DNA of 64,000 nt from Endothia cerciana (lineage: Eukaryota > Ascomycota > Sordariomycetes > Diaporthales > Cryphonectriaceae). Both the position numbers and the translations under genes were made by a program. Positions 1-11,792 of the stretch are shown here, piece after piece (position 1 is the stretch's first letter; every line of letters begins with the position of its first letter). The notes beneath the pieces were generated by a model. The model saw only the letters and a program-made list of their open reading frames with translations, was not told where the DNA came from and did not search any database. The DNA is taken from contig JALRMH010000020.1 in NCBI GenBank assembly GCA_026119935.1, positions 62,001 through 126,000 of the forward strand, given 5' to 3'.

Positions 1-40
1 ATGCTCTGCTGCCGTGGTGTCCCGCTATTAGATCTGCACT

Positions 41-1223
41 TCATGCCCGCGAGTTGTTGAACTCCTCCCTTGGTATGTCGGCAAGCTCCTCCTCGCGTCT
101 CAACTTGGCGCAATCATAATCAGGTGCTTGTCCGTCTCCTTCTTCCTCTATGTCTAGATATCCGGGCGCATATCTCTCGATGTCGTCCATCCACTCGTCG
201 ACCCCACCTTCGAGGGCTGGCTTACAGTCCTCGAGGATATCAAGGATCGATTGGTCCATGTTCAATCTAAACGATGAAATGCCATCAGGCCTCCAATCGT
301 CTTCAGAACACATGACTCTTGGAAAGGAACTTACGGCTTGTAGAGTTCCAAACCATCGTGTGTATCAACCATCTCCTTGATCGACTTGTTCAACACGCAC
401 GGATCGATGAGATTCCAGAGCTCATACATCTGATGAGGCCGCACGCGAACGTGTGCTCCCAGTTGGCCGTTGTTGTAACATTCACAGAGCAGCAAAAGCC
501 CCGTGTCCAAGGCTTTCTGGTCAGCCAGGAGCAATGGCCCTCGGTCCATGAACGAGGGAAAGACCACGGTACCCGTCCTGGTCATTGCCATATGATTGAA
601 GTCTGCGTTCTCGACGTATCTCCATAGCAGGAAATCTTGACCTGGGGCCACAGAAGCTCCAGGTCCCAGAGCTGGGTTCGGGACGCACACGGTTGCCTCT
701 CCATCGTCGATCGTTGGACCGTCCTCCCCGTCGAATCGATACAGTAGTATACGGATCTTGTTCCAGACAGCACGATTGCGCGCGCTCATGGGCTGCGGAG
801 CCAGACAGTTGACGGTCCGCTCGATGACGAGTGAGTCGTCCTGCCACCACGGTGTTTTAAAGCAGGCGGGCGGGGGGAGCCAACCTTTACGAGGCTGAGA
901 CTTGGTGTGGTAGGCATCACGCCCTTCTTGATCCATAGTAACCCATCTGAGCATCAGATCACGGCGCTGGTGTAGCTCAAACTCATCTTCTGGTGGGTGA
1001 CCAGCTGGCCTCGGAACGGAACCCCCCTGAGTGACGGGTCAGCGATTGGATTGAACGGGCCGTGGTGAGCCAGCAGGCCAAGTTGTCTCACTTCCAGGAA
1101 CTGGAGCCAGCCTCGAATCTCTGAGTCTAACTGCTCACTAGGAATCGGGTGGCGGTGGCATTGAAATTGCCGTGGGATGCCTCCAGACCAGTAGGGGGGG
1201 TTTTCTCTCCCATGCTGAGACAT
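41..1223 (-). CDS. Hypothetical fungal protein, 3 exons, 349 aa
   Basis: I do not recognise this family. The rebuilt exons are 1223-1092, 1026-335 and 266-41 (350 codons including stop). Intron 1 (65 nt) has a GTGAGA donor, a CTGAC branch point and an ACTCAG acceptor. Intron 2 (68 nt) has a GTAAGT donor and a GTTTAG acceptor. The junctions keep frame (phases 0 and 2). The protein is soluble, with no signal peptide or membrane segment seen. The central part is Trp-rich (FKTPWWQDD, DFLLWRYVENADF, YELWNLIDP) and reads like a folded domain, and the C-terminal 75 residues are acidic (DIEEEGDGQ, REEELADIPREE). It is the leftmost gene of the window, divergent from the sugar transporter at 2502. The gene call is fairly safe because of the clean splice structure; the function is unknown. 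Confidence 0.65.
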
Positions 1224-2501
1224 CTTGAAACTTGGTGGGATCGTTCGAGCACCGGCTATCAGTCAAGTGTGATCATTAGCTGCGTGAGATCAGACTTGGT
1301 CCAAGGGTCCATCTTCCGTGAGAAGGCAACTGTGGGGAATAACGCTTCTGAACCCTAACCCATTGCTAAATTGCCTACTTAAATCAGTCTTTTCAAGCTC
1401 ATGATATTGGACATTTCTGGTCTAGGCAATCCAATCCATTCTTTCTATGCTCGCAGAGTCTCTTTTCCCTCACAACAACAGCCTGAAAAATGGGCTAATT
1501 TCTCATACGCTAAATCTATGCCAATTTTTAGGCTCCTAGTTCGAAATGCATCAGTAAACAAAGTTGAGTACAGCAGTTGCCCTCCGCAATATTACAAGAC
1601 CCGTGAGATCATTTCCGGCGGGTGCAACTCATTGTATTAATCCGGACGGCCGCAAAGCGTATGAGAGCACTTCTGTATCTCACAGCGGTTTCGGTACCCA
1701 AGAATGTCCGACAACGACGTTAGAAGACATTACTTGTGCTCAGTAGAGAATCATATTCAGTTGACATGTGATCATGAAGCAGAGAACCCTGTCAAGGTTT
1801 GACCCGAGAATCAGGATCGTGACCTTCGAGTGCAGATTAGTGAATGATTACACAGCTCACTGAGGTTCGGATGATGACGTTGAATGAAGGTTTTCATGTT
1901 CTTTGAGCTTGCTTCGACCATGGCCAATCTTTGGTTTGGTAGCAAATTGAAGGTCAAACAAAGCGCTTTTCATGGCGGATGAAAAGGCGGCGTCGTTCCC
2001 ACGGGTCTCACGCCCCGTGGGGTCTCCGCGGTGGGACTTCCCCCCTCTATGGCACCGGATCTGATGATGGGGGCGTGCATACGGCGGGTGGGGAGATCTT
2101 CAGTGTGCTCAGATGGTTGGCACGGACTCTTAGCTCTGATTGGGGCGCTTTTAAATATTATGGTAGATCTAAGCGCTTCTGCGTCTGCAGAGCCTGCATA
2201 CCGAATCTTGCAGCCGATCGAGTGCCGAAAGCACCGCCTAAGTTATGAAGCGCCTCTGACCGCCACCGTCATTGGACTACCGCGCACCTGCTGCGGTTCC
2301 ACCAGAGGACCGAACACGGCTCTGACTGACTACATGTCACGAGGGATGCCCGGAGAGCACATAGGCCGATGGCGATGATATAAGACATGCCCTCTCAACG
2401 CCCCCGCGCTCCCCTTGCGATCTCCTCCTATCCATTTACCACTGCGGCAGGGCCCTACCTGGGCACGACGCAGATAACATCCTCTAGGAGAATCGACCAG
2501 G
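1224..2501. other. Intergenic region between divergent genes (1.3 kb)
   Basis: No convincing coding region is present; open frames here are short and have no domain-like composition. It holds the shared upstream DNA of the hypothetical gene (-) and the sugar transporter (+). A TATA-like ATATAAG lies at about 2378, roughly 120 bp before the transporter start. Confidence 0.5.
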
Positions 2502-4342
2502 ATGGGGGAACTACAGCGCCTCCGAGGCTTCAATGTGGCCAACCACCTCGAGAAGCGCGCGCTTCTCATTGCCATTAACAGCATTGCGGCGCTGAGCATC
2601 TTCTTCTTCGGCTACGACCAGGGCATGATGGGGGGTGTCAACACTGCCAAGGACTACGTACGACTGATGGGGTTCGGCTACGTCGACGAGGCCACGGACT
2701 CTGTCGTGACGACGAATGCGCTGCTCAAGGGCGGCATCGTCTCCGTGTACTATTTGGGAACGCTGTTCGGGTGCCTCCTCGGTGGCTGGGTGGGTGATAA
2801 GGTCGGAAGGACACGGACGATTGCATTAGGTGCCCTGTGGGCTGTCGTGGGAGCCAGCCTGCAGTGCTCTTCTCAGAATCACAACTGGATGATATGCGGT
2901 GAGTCCTGACGTGCCCTTCAGAACAAGCTCTGTCATACTGATGGCACCGCAGCAAGGGCTGTCAATGGGATCGGGACGGGCATACTCAACTCCATCGTGC
3001 CGGTGTGGGCGACCGAAACAGCAGAGCACACCTCCCGTGGCCAGTTCATCGCCATCGAGTTCACGCTGAACATCTTCGGTGTTGTGGTCGCCTACTGGCT
3101 CGAGTTTGGCCTGTCCTTTGTCGACAACGGGAACTCTTCGATCGTATGGCGTTTCCCCATCGCGTTCCAGATCATTCCGCTTCTCGGCCTGTTCGCCTCC
3201 GTCTGGTTCTTCCCAGAGTCGCCCCGGTGGCTGGTGAAAGTTGGCCGCGACGAAGAGGCACGCTTTATTCTCCGCCGCCTGCGCGGTAGCGACGCCGCGG
3301 GTCTCGCACAGGCCGAAGCCGAATACCACGACATCCGGAACATCAATGCACTGGAGTCCCATGAGTCCTCTCAAAATTCGTATCTGTATATGCTCCTCGG
3401 CAGGGGTTCCGGGGAGCTTCACACCGGCAGACGAGTGCAGCTCGTGGTCTGGTTGCAGATCATCCAAGAATGGGTCGGTATCGCCGGCGTCACAGTGTGT
3501 AGGTCCTCTCTGAACATTTTGCTTGCCATCCTGAACAACTCCATGGGCCTCTTTGGCCCCTTTTTTGAAAGTGAGCAGATGACTGATTCAGAAGCATAGA
3601 TGCCCCCACCATCTTCTCCATTGCTGGATTTGACGCGAAGAAGAGCGACTGGATCAGCGGCCTCAACAACATCTTCTACATGTTCGCAACCCTCATCTGT
3701 GTTTTCACCCTGGATCGCATCGGCAGACGATGGACACTATACTGGGGTGCCGCGGCTCAGGGGGTCGCAATGTTCTTAGCCGGGGGCTTCTCCCGCCTGG
3801 GCGAGAACGCAAGCGCCGCAGGAGACACGGCCAAGGCTTCTGCCTACGGAGCCGCCGCAGCATCGTTCGTCTTCATCTTCACGTCTGTGTTCGGGGCAAC
3901 CTGGCTCACGGTGCCATGGCTGTACCCGGCCGAGATCTTCCCCCTACAAGTGCGCGCCAAGGGAAATGCCTGGGGTGTTGTGGGCTGGTCTATTGGGAAC
4001 GGCTGGCTCACGCTTCTTTGCCCCGTGATGTTCAACGCTATTGGTGAAAAGACACTGTACATCTTCGGGGCCTGCAACGTTGCGGCGATCCCGATGGTAT
4101 GGGCGCTTTACCCAGAGAGTAATCAGAGGACGCTTGAAGAGATGGACCTGTTGTTTGCGGCACCAACACCGTGGGTCTGGGACGCAGAGGAGACGTTCGC
4201 AAGACTCAAAGCCGAGCAGCCGGACTTGTTGGAGGCGGCACATCGCGGTCAGCGTTCCGTGGATGCAGAGGACGGTGTGCTCGAGAAACCAACTAGGAAG
4301 CTCGATGATGCAGACAGCACTGCCAAAGCACATAATGGATAG
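2502..4342 (+). CDS. MFS sugar porter (hexose-type transporter), 561 aa
   Basis: This is a proton-coupled sugar transporter of the plasma membrane, from the sugar porter family of the major facilitator superfamily. Exons are 2502-2898, 2953-3498 and 3600-4342 (562 codons with stop; phases 1 and 1). Intron 2 (101 nt) restores the motif VTVYAPTIFSIAGF. Family signatures seen in order are GYDQGMMGGV in TM1, GDKVGRTRT in the loop between TM2 and TM3, PESPRWL before the central loop, QEWVGIAG in TM7, DRIGRRWT between TM8 and TM9, and PWLYPAEIFPLQVRAKG in the TM10 region. The charged C-terminal tail starts after PESNQRTLEEMD. The length is normal for fungal sugar porters. The substrate (hexose, disaccharide, quinate and so on) cannot be told from sequence. 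Mannan- and glucan-degrading enzymes lie on the same strand downstream, which makes uptake of released sugars a reasonable guess. Confidence 0.92.
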
Positions 4343-4431
4343 GAGCAGCAGAACACGATCGTGTGGAGACAGCCGACAGCCATGCCGTAGCAGGCTACAC
4401 GAAGCTGTCTGCCTGAAGGTGGGGAGCCTTC

Positions 4432-5363
4432 TCATCGCAACTTCTCGGGAAGGGATTTTGCCGTTTGAAGCCGAAGTCTTCCGCCGGGGCCTGGTCTTCC
4501 ATCAACGGCATTGATCGCAGATTGGGCCTCCTCGATAGTGTCGAAGTGGACGGAGCAGTTGTGATGGTTGCCAGGCTTCCGTCTCGTGTCCGGGCGAGGC
4601 GGGATGCCCTTTGCTAACCGCGACGCTGTTTGATATTCGTTGTCAGCAGTGATCTTGCAGTAATAATGGGCCGCTAAGTCTAGGATCACAAACATTCAAC
4701 TCCTCAAAATACCCTCTGATTTCCATGTCATTTTCCAACCTGATTCTTCGTCCGCCGACGTACACCCTCGGTGGTGAGTCTGCCTGCTTCACTTCCTCCA
4801 GATGGTCCAATGCTCCACATGGCCCCTGCTCACTTCCCCCAGCAAAGCTACTGTGCCTTCGCCAAAGCCTCTTCTCCCTGAGGTGGTCCAATTGCCCCAT
4901 CTCTGGAACGTGGGCTTATAGCCATCGCCTCCCAGAGCGCCTCCCAACGCCCTTGGGATGGCAGGGGGCGACCTTCACGGGCCGGTCTTATATTGTGACA
5001 CCGCCCAGAGCCTCCAGAGCCAGAGTCGCGTCCCCGCGTGTCTTCCAGTCAATAAAGCAGTAGCCCGGGTTACGTCTAGTGATGGCATCTACCGAGATGT
5101 GGATTGCCTCTCAACTGGCCCTCGAAGCCGGTGGCCTGTAGCATCCTCTCAACCTCCTGTGGCCTGACGCGGTACAGGAGGTTACCGAGGTAGATGCGTC
5201 GACCTTCGGTAATCGGGTCACTGCCATATCTCCCTTCACCCTGACGCTCCCCATTGGAACGACGTGGGCGCTGTTGCTGTGGGGAGCTCGGCAGCTGTCC
5301 CGGTCTCGATCCTGCCGCCATACAGACTTCAAGCTCGAGCTGGACGCGTCTGACACGCGCCAA
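4432..5363 (-). pseudogene. Decayed two-RRM RNA-binding protein gene
   Basis: Fragments of two RNA-recognition motifs are spread over different frames. In order on the minus strand they are GRRIYLGNLLYRVRPQEVE (RNP2-like, near 5200), HISVDAITRRNPGYCFIDW (RNP1-like, near 5060), YKPTFQRWGNWT (near 4915), RVYVGGRRIRLENDMEIR (second RNP2-like, near 4750) and KPGNHHNCSVHFDTIEEA (second RNP1-like, near 4560). The last frame ends PGGRLRLQTAKSLPEKLR and a stop at 4432. At least three lesions interrupt it: an apparent 1-nt insertion near 5111, an in-frame TAA at 4990-4988, and a frame change near 4915-4925. No GT-AG intron removes these. A plausible 68-nt intron (4693-4626, with a CTGAC branch point) is still recognisable, but the frame after it is also shifted. 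Sequencing error cannot be excluded, but several independent lesions favour a real pseudogene. Confidence 0.72.
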
Positions 5364-7074
5364 TCGTCACCCGGGCGCCAACTGTCGGACCGTGACCCAG
5401 ACATCATAGGCGCGGGGTTCGAAGAATGTACTAAGACCCCGGGAGGGATATCAAGACGAGTCAGGTTGCTGGGAGCTTGGTGCCCCTCATGCCCCTCGAA
5501 CGCAGCGTTCCTTTCCACAAAGGCCGGGGCGAGCCACACGTGCGAGCGAAACAGGGTGGCGCGGCACGTTTAGCGAGGAAATTGCAAGAAACGGGTCAGG
5601 TCCCACTCATGTGAACACCTCTCAGGTGTATCGCATTCTTTACCCGCGGGGAATTGCGACCACGCCACGATGCTGTGCTCATCGGTGACAAGAGACAAGA
5701 GTGACGCGTAACGGAGACGAACGACCTGGCCAACCCCCTTACCACCTCGCGAGACTACAAGTCGTGCTCACCAGGCCATCGACTGCTTACCGAAATAGGG
5801 GCATCACTATCCCCGTGCTATCGAGGAGGCGTGTTGTTGCTGTCGCAGACATACCTGATCACTTGTGATAGGTAACTGGTCCGAGGATCTCGCCATCATC
5901 ATCATCGACGGCCTGAAGAAAGCCTTTCTTCAAACTCAGCCCTGAAGTTGGGGTCTCTGGGTCCCGCTCTATTTATACGTGGTATGCGAAGGGCTTTATG
6001 GTGGAGATCTACGTCACATCCCGTTCGCACAGCGCGTGGGGCGGCCTATCATAGTGTTCCCCAGGAGAACAGCCTGTGCGCTGGTTTGTTTTGGACCGAG
6101 GGAGATGATTACGAGTCCCTCGTCGACGATATATCTGACGTGCAGGACTAGTGTGCAGCCACCAATTCTTTGCCCGGCAAATCTTGAGAGGCCCGTCCCT
6201 CCTTTTCCCCTTGGCCCAAAGACGCTAATGGGGGGCGACTGATGAGGCCTGTCACGGGCTAGAGCACCTGGATCCAATGTCGACTCGTGTCCAGTCGGCA
6301 GAGGCTTATATAAGTCCGACGTCTGGAATGTCGAGAGGCCATCGCCTCACGGCTGACACGCGCGCGGCAGCGGCCTTTTGAAGAGGTTCGTTTATGCAAT
6401 GGTCCACACAACGATCCAGGGGTAAAGGGGCGCAGGCATTGAGACCTGCGTTGGCACAACCAACTAGAACGTCGTCGATCTCCGCATTACACAGAACTGC
6501 GCACAGAGACAAGCCCTGGGAGCGAGGCTCGGACCGTGACACATGTCTTCGAATGCGATGAAGGACACAGTGCCCTATCACACATCCAGCCAGCCCAGTG
6601 GGCGCGAACCAGAGGTCTGTTGTACTGGGAGTGCACATGGGCCTCCCTTCATGCATCTGGAATGGAGACCAGACGGCCCTGCACGCAACACCCGGCCTTG
6701 TCGACCCTGGTTGTCTCTGCCATACGCCATCCGGATAGGTCGGCGCTGTGGGACACGAGGATTTCTGGCCCACAATTAAGGGATTGCGTACCCACTCTGC
6801 TTGCCAACCTGCGCAGCCCTTAAAGCCCTTTGCCCATCTATTCGGGCTGGGCTGCCTGTCGCTCTGGGCTGTTTTGCCGTTTGCCGACCTTCACTTGGCT
6901 TTCTGCTGAACCTCCTTGGCTTTGCTTGTTTCGCCCTTTCACAAAGCGACCGAGTCCAAGCTCGTTTTCCGCCAGGAAGGGAAAACAAAGCCCCGCCGAG
7001 ACATCATCGCCCTTATCGCCTCCCAGACCCGATGTGGTGTTGATTTGGCGGCTTTTTCAGTGGCAGTGGCACAG

Positions 7075-7120
<46 letters not shown>

Positions 7121-7124
7121 CAAC
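5364..7124. other. Intergenic region (1.8 kb) with no gene seen
   Basis: Nothing here reads as a protein; the longest open frame (6306-6773, -) lacks any domain-like pattern. There is an isolated TATATAAG at about 6308 with no gene nearby downstream on either strand. The right end carries the CA microsatellite next to the GH76 start codon. Confidence 0.5.
7079..7119. repeat. (AC)n microsatellite in the GH76 5' leader
   Basis: An uninterrupted run of about 20 AC units ends only 5 nt before the ATG of the GH76 gene at 7125, so it almost certainly sits in the 5' untranslated leader. Confidence 0.95.
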
Positions 7125-8983
7125 ATGCGATCCTCAATATGGACACTGTCCGCGGCGGGCACGGTCCTACTCCCGGCTGTGGCGGCCGTCGACATTGACT
7201 GGACATCAACAGGTTCGTAAGCCCGGCTTACAACAACTGGACCCTCCCCATCCAACCCGGGCTTGTGGGAGAACAGACGGCGCGCGAGGCCTCCTTCTCC
7301 GGCCCAGAAGACGCCATGCTTGCTCCTTTGCTGCGATGCCCGACCTGCTACGGGTTCGCGCCCTACCTTTGCGCCTCGTATGCCCCGCGGGGCTTCGGCG
7401 CGGTGGTGGCACAGATGCGGGCGGGCTACAGCAGGACCACAAGGGACTCGCGCGGCGCCTGTTCACCCCGGACCCGGGGTTGTGATTGCCATCAAGGAAG
7501 CAGCCTTCTGACATGCGCTGTGGTAGATTCGGTCAAGGAGGGGGCAGCAACGATCGCGTACGGTCTGATGGGATGGTACACGGGCAATCACACCGGTGAC
7601 ACGCCGGGCAACTTGCCTTCGCCTTACTATTGTACGTAGAAGACCTTCTCTCTCCCTCCCGCCTCCGGTGATCCACAACTCATTTCCGCGCAGGGTGGGA
7701 GGCAGGCGGCATGTTCGGGGCCCTCATCAACTACTGGGCATACACGGACGACACCACCTATAACAACGAGACATACCAGGCGATGCAGCACCAGATGGGC
7801 GACGACGACGACTACATGCCGACCAACCAGACCCTCACCGAGGGCAACGACGACCAGGGCTTCTGGGCCATGGCTGCCATGTCGGCGGCGGAGCTGAACT
7901 TCCTGAACCCGAACTCGACCTCCCTCGCGGCCACCGAAGGCAGCGTGCAATGGTTGGCAGCTGCGCAGGCCGTCTTCAACGAGTACGTCTGGCGGTGGGA
8001 GGCAGCGAACGACACCTGCAATGGAGGGCTCCGGTGGCAGATCTTCACCTGGAACAACGGGTACACGTACAAGAATAGCATCGCCACCGGGTGCTTCTTC
8101 AACGTCGCCGCACGGCTGGCCAGGTACACGGGGAACTCGTCGTATGCCGACTGGGCCACCACCGCCTTCGAGTGGATGCAGGATGTGGGCTACATGGACT
8201 CGGAGTGGAATATCTATGACGGGTCCGGCATCGCCGACAACGTCAACTGCACCGACATCGACAAGGCCCAGTGGACGTACAACGCCGGCATCTTCATGCA
8301 CGGTGCGGCCTACATGTACAACTATACGAACGGCTCCGACGTCTGGGCCGAGCGCGTCAACGGCCTACTGAACAGGACGCTCGACTACATGTTCAACAGC
8401 ACGAACCAGATCATCTTCGAGCCGCCCTGCGAGCCCACGAACGGCTGCACGACGGACGAGTACTCGTTCAAGGGGTACACGCTCATGTGGCTGGCACAGG
8501 TCACGCAGATGATGTCCTCGACCTACGACACGATCTACCCCTACCTCCTCACCACCGCAAAGGCCGCTGCGACTCTGTGTGTCGACACGACGGACGCCAG
8601 CGACGGCTTCGTGCTGAGCGGCATCGCGTGTCCGTTCAAGTGGACGACGGGTGTGAGTGACGGTCTCTACGGGGTGGGCCAGCAGATGTCGGCGCTGAAT
8701 GCCATCCTCGCCACGATGATTGCGACAGCCCCCGCGCCGTACACCGCGGCCAGCGGCGGTACCTCAACTGGCAATGCTGCTGGCGGCTCGCAGAAAACGG
8801 ACAGCTCCGTGGCCGGCGCAACAACGATCACGACTGGAGATGTAAGTGCCGATCTTCCCCTTCCCGTCCCTTCCGAGGGCGGCCTGGTTCTGACACGTGG
8901 TACAGAGAGCTGGCGCGGGGATCTTGACGACACTGGTTCTTGCGGGTATGCTCGGAGGGTCGTACTGGATGGTTGCGGATTGA
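7125..8983 (+). CDS. GH76 endo-alpha-1,6-mannanase, GPI-type (Dfg5/Dcw1-like), 472 aa
   Basis: GH76 enzymes cleave or transglycosylate alpha-1,6-mannan; the fungal Dfg5/Dcw1 branch acts at the cell surface on GPI-mannan and cross-links wall proteins. Exons are 7125-7212, 7527-7631, 7694-8841 and 8906-8983 (473 codons with stop; phases 1, 1 and 0). The N-terminus is a signal peptide (MRSSIWTLSAAGTVLLPAVAA). Family landmarks are TIAYGLMGWYTGNHTGDTPG, PYYWWEAGG, the probable catalytic Asp pair in EGNDDQGFW (about residues 115-116), and QWTYNAGIFMHGAAYMYN. After a Ser/Thr/Gly-rich stretch, the last exon encodes a hydrophobic tail (AGILTTLVLAGMLGGSYW), as expected for GPI attachment. Intron 1 is unusually long (314 nt) with a weak GTTCGT donor but a good CTGAC branch point, so the first junction is the least certain. 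There are many N-glycosylation sequons. Free mannanase or wall cross-linker cannot be separated by sequence alone. Confidence 0.92.
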
Positions 8984-10059
8984 AGGCGGACCGGTACGCG
9001 GCATCGTGGAGTGGGCTGGTGATGGGAAAGCCTAGTTTCTTCTCGCTTTTGTTTCTGATGCCATGCATGGATGTTCATGTCTCCGGGGTAATTATGGCCT
9101 TTTACCTTCACGAATTCCCCTATAGGGCAACGGGGCTGGCGTTTAAGGCGTCGGAATGCCGGCAGTGGTGGATTTCTACTCGAAAGATACCAAGTGTCTA
9201 CAGATCACCTCCTTTGGAACTCCTTCCCCCCTGGGGCCAACCCGTTGTGACCAGCCAGACCACGGCGGCATTCCAAGCTTCTTGCTATTCCGTGAATGGG
9301 CCCAGTGGAGGTTACCATCCTCGGTGATGGGCTCTATACATTGAGAGGGACAGAGTGGCCAGGGCCTGGCTCATGTGAGAAGTAGGCCTGTGAGACTTCC
9401 GTGCCCTTGGTATCATCACCGTTTGGCAGGCTTTCCTAAAGGGGAAACCCTGGTTCCCTCCACAACCGTTGTTTTGGTCTCATGCGTTCACTGCTCGGCC
9501 CAGGCAGGTTTCATGCACCCGACATCCAGGCTCATTAGGCACCTTCGGTGCCAAGGTCTCTAATAAGATAGCAGATCAGAAGCACTTCTGCTTGAAAAAA
9601 CACAGCCGAGAGCTCGGAATCCGACAGTGGGAAGTCTTTTCTTGACAGGCCCGGGGCATCTGCGTGGGTCCTCTGAAGGTTGGTATGTCACGGAATCAGG
9701 CCCGACAGGAGAGAACGGGAGCTCCGGGGAGAAACAGAAATCTCTGAAAGCCGTTACTGCATCTTCACGTTCCATATCAATGAAAAGATTGGTAGACTCA
9801 ATCTTAGCTTTCGCTAATCGCCAATATTTGAAGGCGAGAGCTGCCGCCGGATTTACGGATTTACGGCTGCCCAAGGGGTTATCGCTCACCGAGAAAGCTT
9901 CCGTACATACGTCACACGTCCACCGTCTTCAACATACATAATATTCGGAATGCCGCAGCTTCACAATGGGGAACTTTTGTTTCGACAGTCCAACTCGTCC
10001 TTTAGGTCTCTTATACAACCCTGAAGCCCATATCCGAGACGACACATAAGCTCAAGACG
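8984..10059. other. Intergenic region (1.1 kb)
   Basis: It holds the 3' flank of the GH76 gene and the promoter of the MFS exporter; no further gene is seen. Confidence 0.5.
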
Positions 10060-11792
10060 ATGAACGGGTTAGACGCAGACAATTCCGCCGTCTGGCCTAA
10101 GGAGACACTCCCCGGCAGCGAGGATGCATCGCTTGACGCAGCAGCACAAGGGATGATGGTTGCTCAGGATGACGAGCGAGACAAGAGGCGTCAGTCTCTT
10201 GGCTCGCAATCATTCTTGGGAGATAGTGAAGACTCGGAGGCATTGGAACGTACGAGGTCGACACGCTCCATCGCCGAAACCTTGCCATGGTACCGGGAAC
10301 TGCTGTTTGTAGCCGTGATATGCCTCGGCCAGCTTTTTACACGTAAGACCCCTTTGTCCTCATTTATCTGTCAAAAGACCTGGGCCTAACTTTGAATCCT
10401 TCAGAGGCTGGTCTGGGCCAGGTCTTGTCGATAATACACATCGTCGGCGCGACCTGGGGCTTGGAAGACTCGCCAGATCTGTCGTGGCTTCTGGCTGGGT
10501 ACAGTCTGACGGTAGGGACGTTCATCCTCTTCTCCGGCCGGCTGGGAGACACCTTCGGGTACAAGACCATCTTTCTCGTCGGCATGGCTTGGTTCTCGCT
10601 CTGGTCCATGGTCTCTGGCTTGGCTGTCTACTCCAGCCATGTCCTTTTTGTTTTCAGCAGAGTCCTTCAGGGCATTGGGCCCGCTTTGGTCCTCCCAAAC
10701 GGGCTGGCCCTCCTCGGGGCAACGTATGCGCCTGGTAGGAAGAAGTCACTAGCCTTTGCCGCATTCGCCGCAACCGCACCAGCTGGGTCCATCATTGGCG
10801 CGACATTCTCAGGACTGTTTGCCCTGGCATGGTGGCCGTGGACATTCTGGTGCTTCTCCGTGGTACTCGCAGGGACGGTGATCCTGGGCTACCTCGTCAT
10901 CCCTGCGGTCCCCGCGTCGAAACGAGAGAACCGACCGCGCTCTTTACGGGAACTCTACACGCACCTTGATATACTCGGGGCGCTCTTTGGCGTGGTAGGG
11001 CTTGTGCTCTTCAACTTCGCGTGGAATCAGGCGCCCATCGTGGGGTGGCAGGAGCCATACGTTGGCGTAACCTTGGTTCTCGGGTTGATCCTCATCGGTG
11101 TCTATTTCCTCATCGAAATTCGTTACGCCGCCCAGCCACTCGTTCCCTTTGATGCCCTCTCCTCGGATGTGGCCTTCGTTCTGGCTGCCGTGGCCTGCGG
11201 CTGGGGATGTTTCGGCATCTGGATTTGGTACACGTGGCAGTTCCTTCTGGAGCTCCGGGGGTTATCCCCACTGCTTGCCAGCGCGCAGCTCGTACCCCTT
11301 GTCATCTCTGGAGCGCTTGCTGCAGCGGGGGTCGGCCTGCTCCTGCATAGAGTCGGGCCACCTCGCGTGATGATGGGTGCCTTGGTCGCGTTCACCGTCG
11401 GTACAATCCTGATGGCGACCTGTCCCATCTCCCAGACGTACTGGGCGCAGACGTTTGTAAGCTTCATCATCACGCCCTGGGGCATGGATATGAGCTTTCC
11501 TGCTGCGACACTGATCCTCTCGAACGCCGTGGCCCGCGAGCACCAGGGAATCGCTGCCTCGCTCGTTAACACGGTCGTCAACTATAGTATTGCTTTCGGA
11601 TTAGGCATCGCAGGCACGGTTGAGTATCAGATCAACGGTGGCGGAGAGACAACAGAACAATTACTGAAGGGCTATAGAGGCGCCTACTATCTGGGCATTG
11701 GCCTTGCGGGATTCGGCGTGGTTATTTGCATAGTATTTCTGTTCAAGTCAAAGACAGGCAAGGAACGGAAGGCGCTCGACCAGAAAGCATGA
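10060..11792 (+). CDS. MFS drug/boron-type exporter, DHA2 (Atr1-like), 556 aa
   Basis: This is a multi-spanning plasma membrane exporter of the DHA2 (14-TM drug:H+ antiporter) subfamily. Yeast Atr1, from the same group, exports aminotriazole and borate. Exons are 10060-10342 and 10405-11792 (557 codons with stop, phase 1). The 62-nt intron has a GTAAGA donor and a CTTCAG acceptor, and joins LGQLFT to QAGLGQVLSIIHIVG. About 80 hydrophilic N-terminal residues precede the first helix. Signature segments are WLLAGYSLTVGTFILFSGRLGD (motif A area), SRVLQGIGPALVLPNGLALLG (motif C area) and a late MDMSFPAATLILSNAVAREHQGIAASLVNT region, all typical of the ATR1/azole-resistance-like clade. The tail is short and basic (KSKTGKERKA). 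It lies between the GH76 and GH92 genes on the same strand. The substrate is unknown; a sugar importer is unlikely given the clade. Confidence 0.88.

Noticed and set aside
6306..6773. 155-codon open frame on the minus strand upstream of the GH76 gene
   Set aside because: Cys/Arg/Pro-rich without recognisable motifs; reads as non-coding sequence.
7627..8301. 224-codon antisense frame in the GH76 gene
   Set aside because: Val/Arg-rich complement of a GC-rich coding exon; GH76 motifs are on the plus strand.
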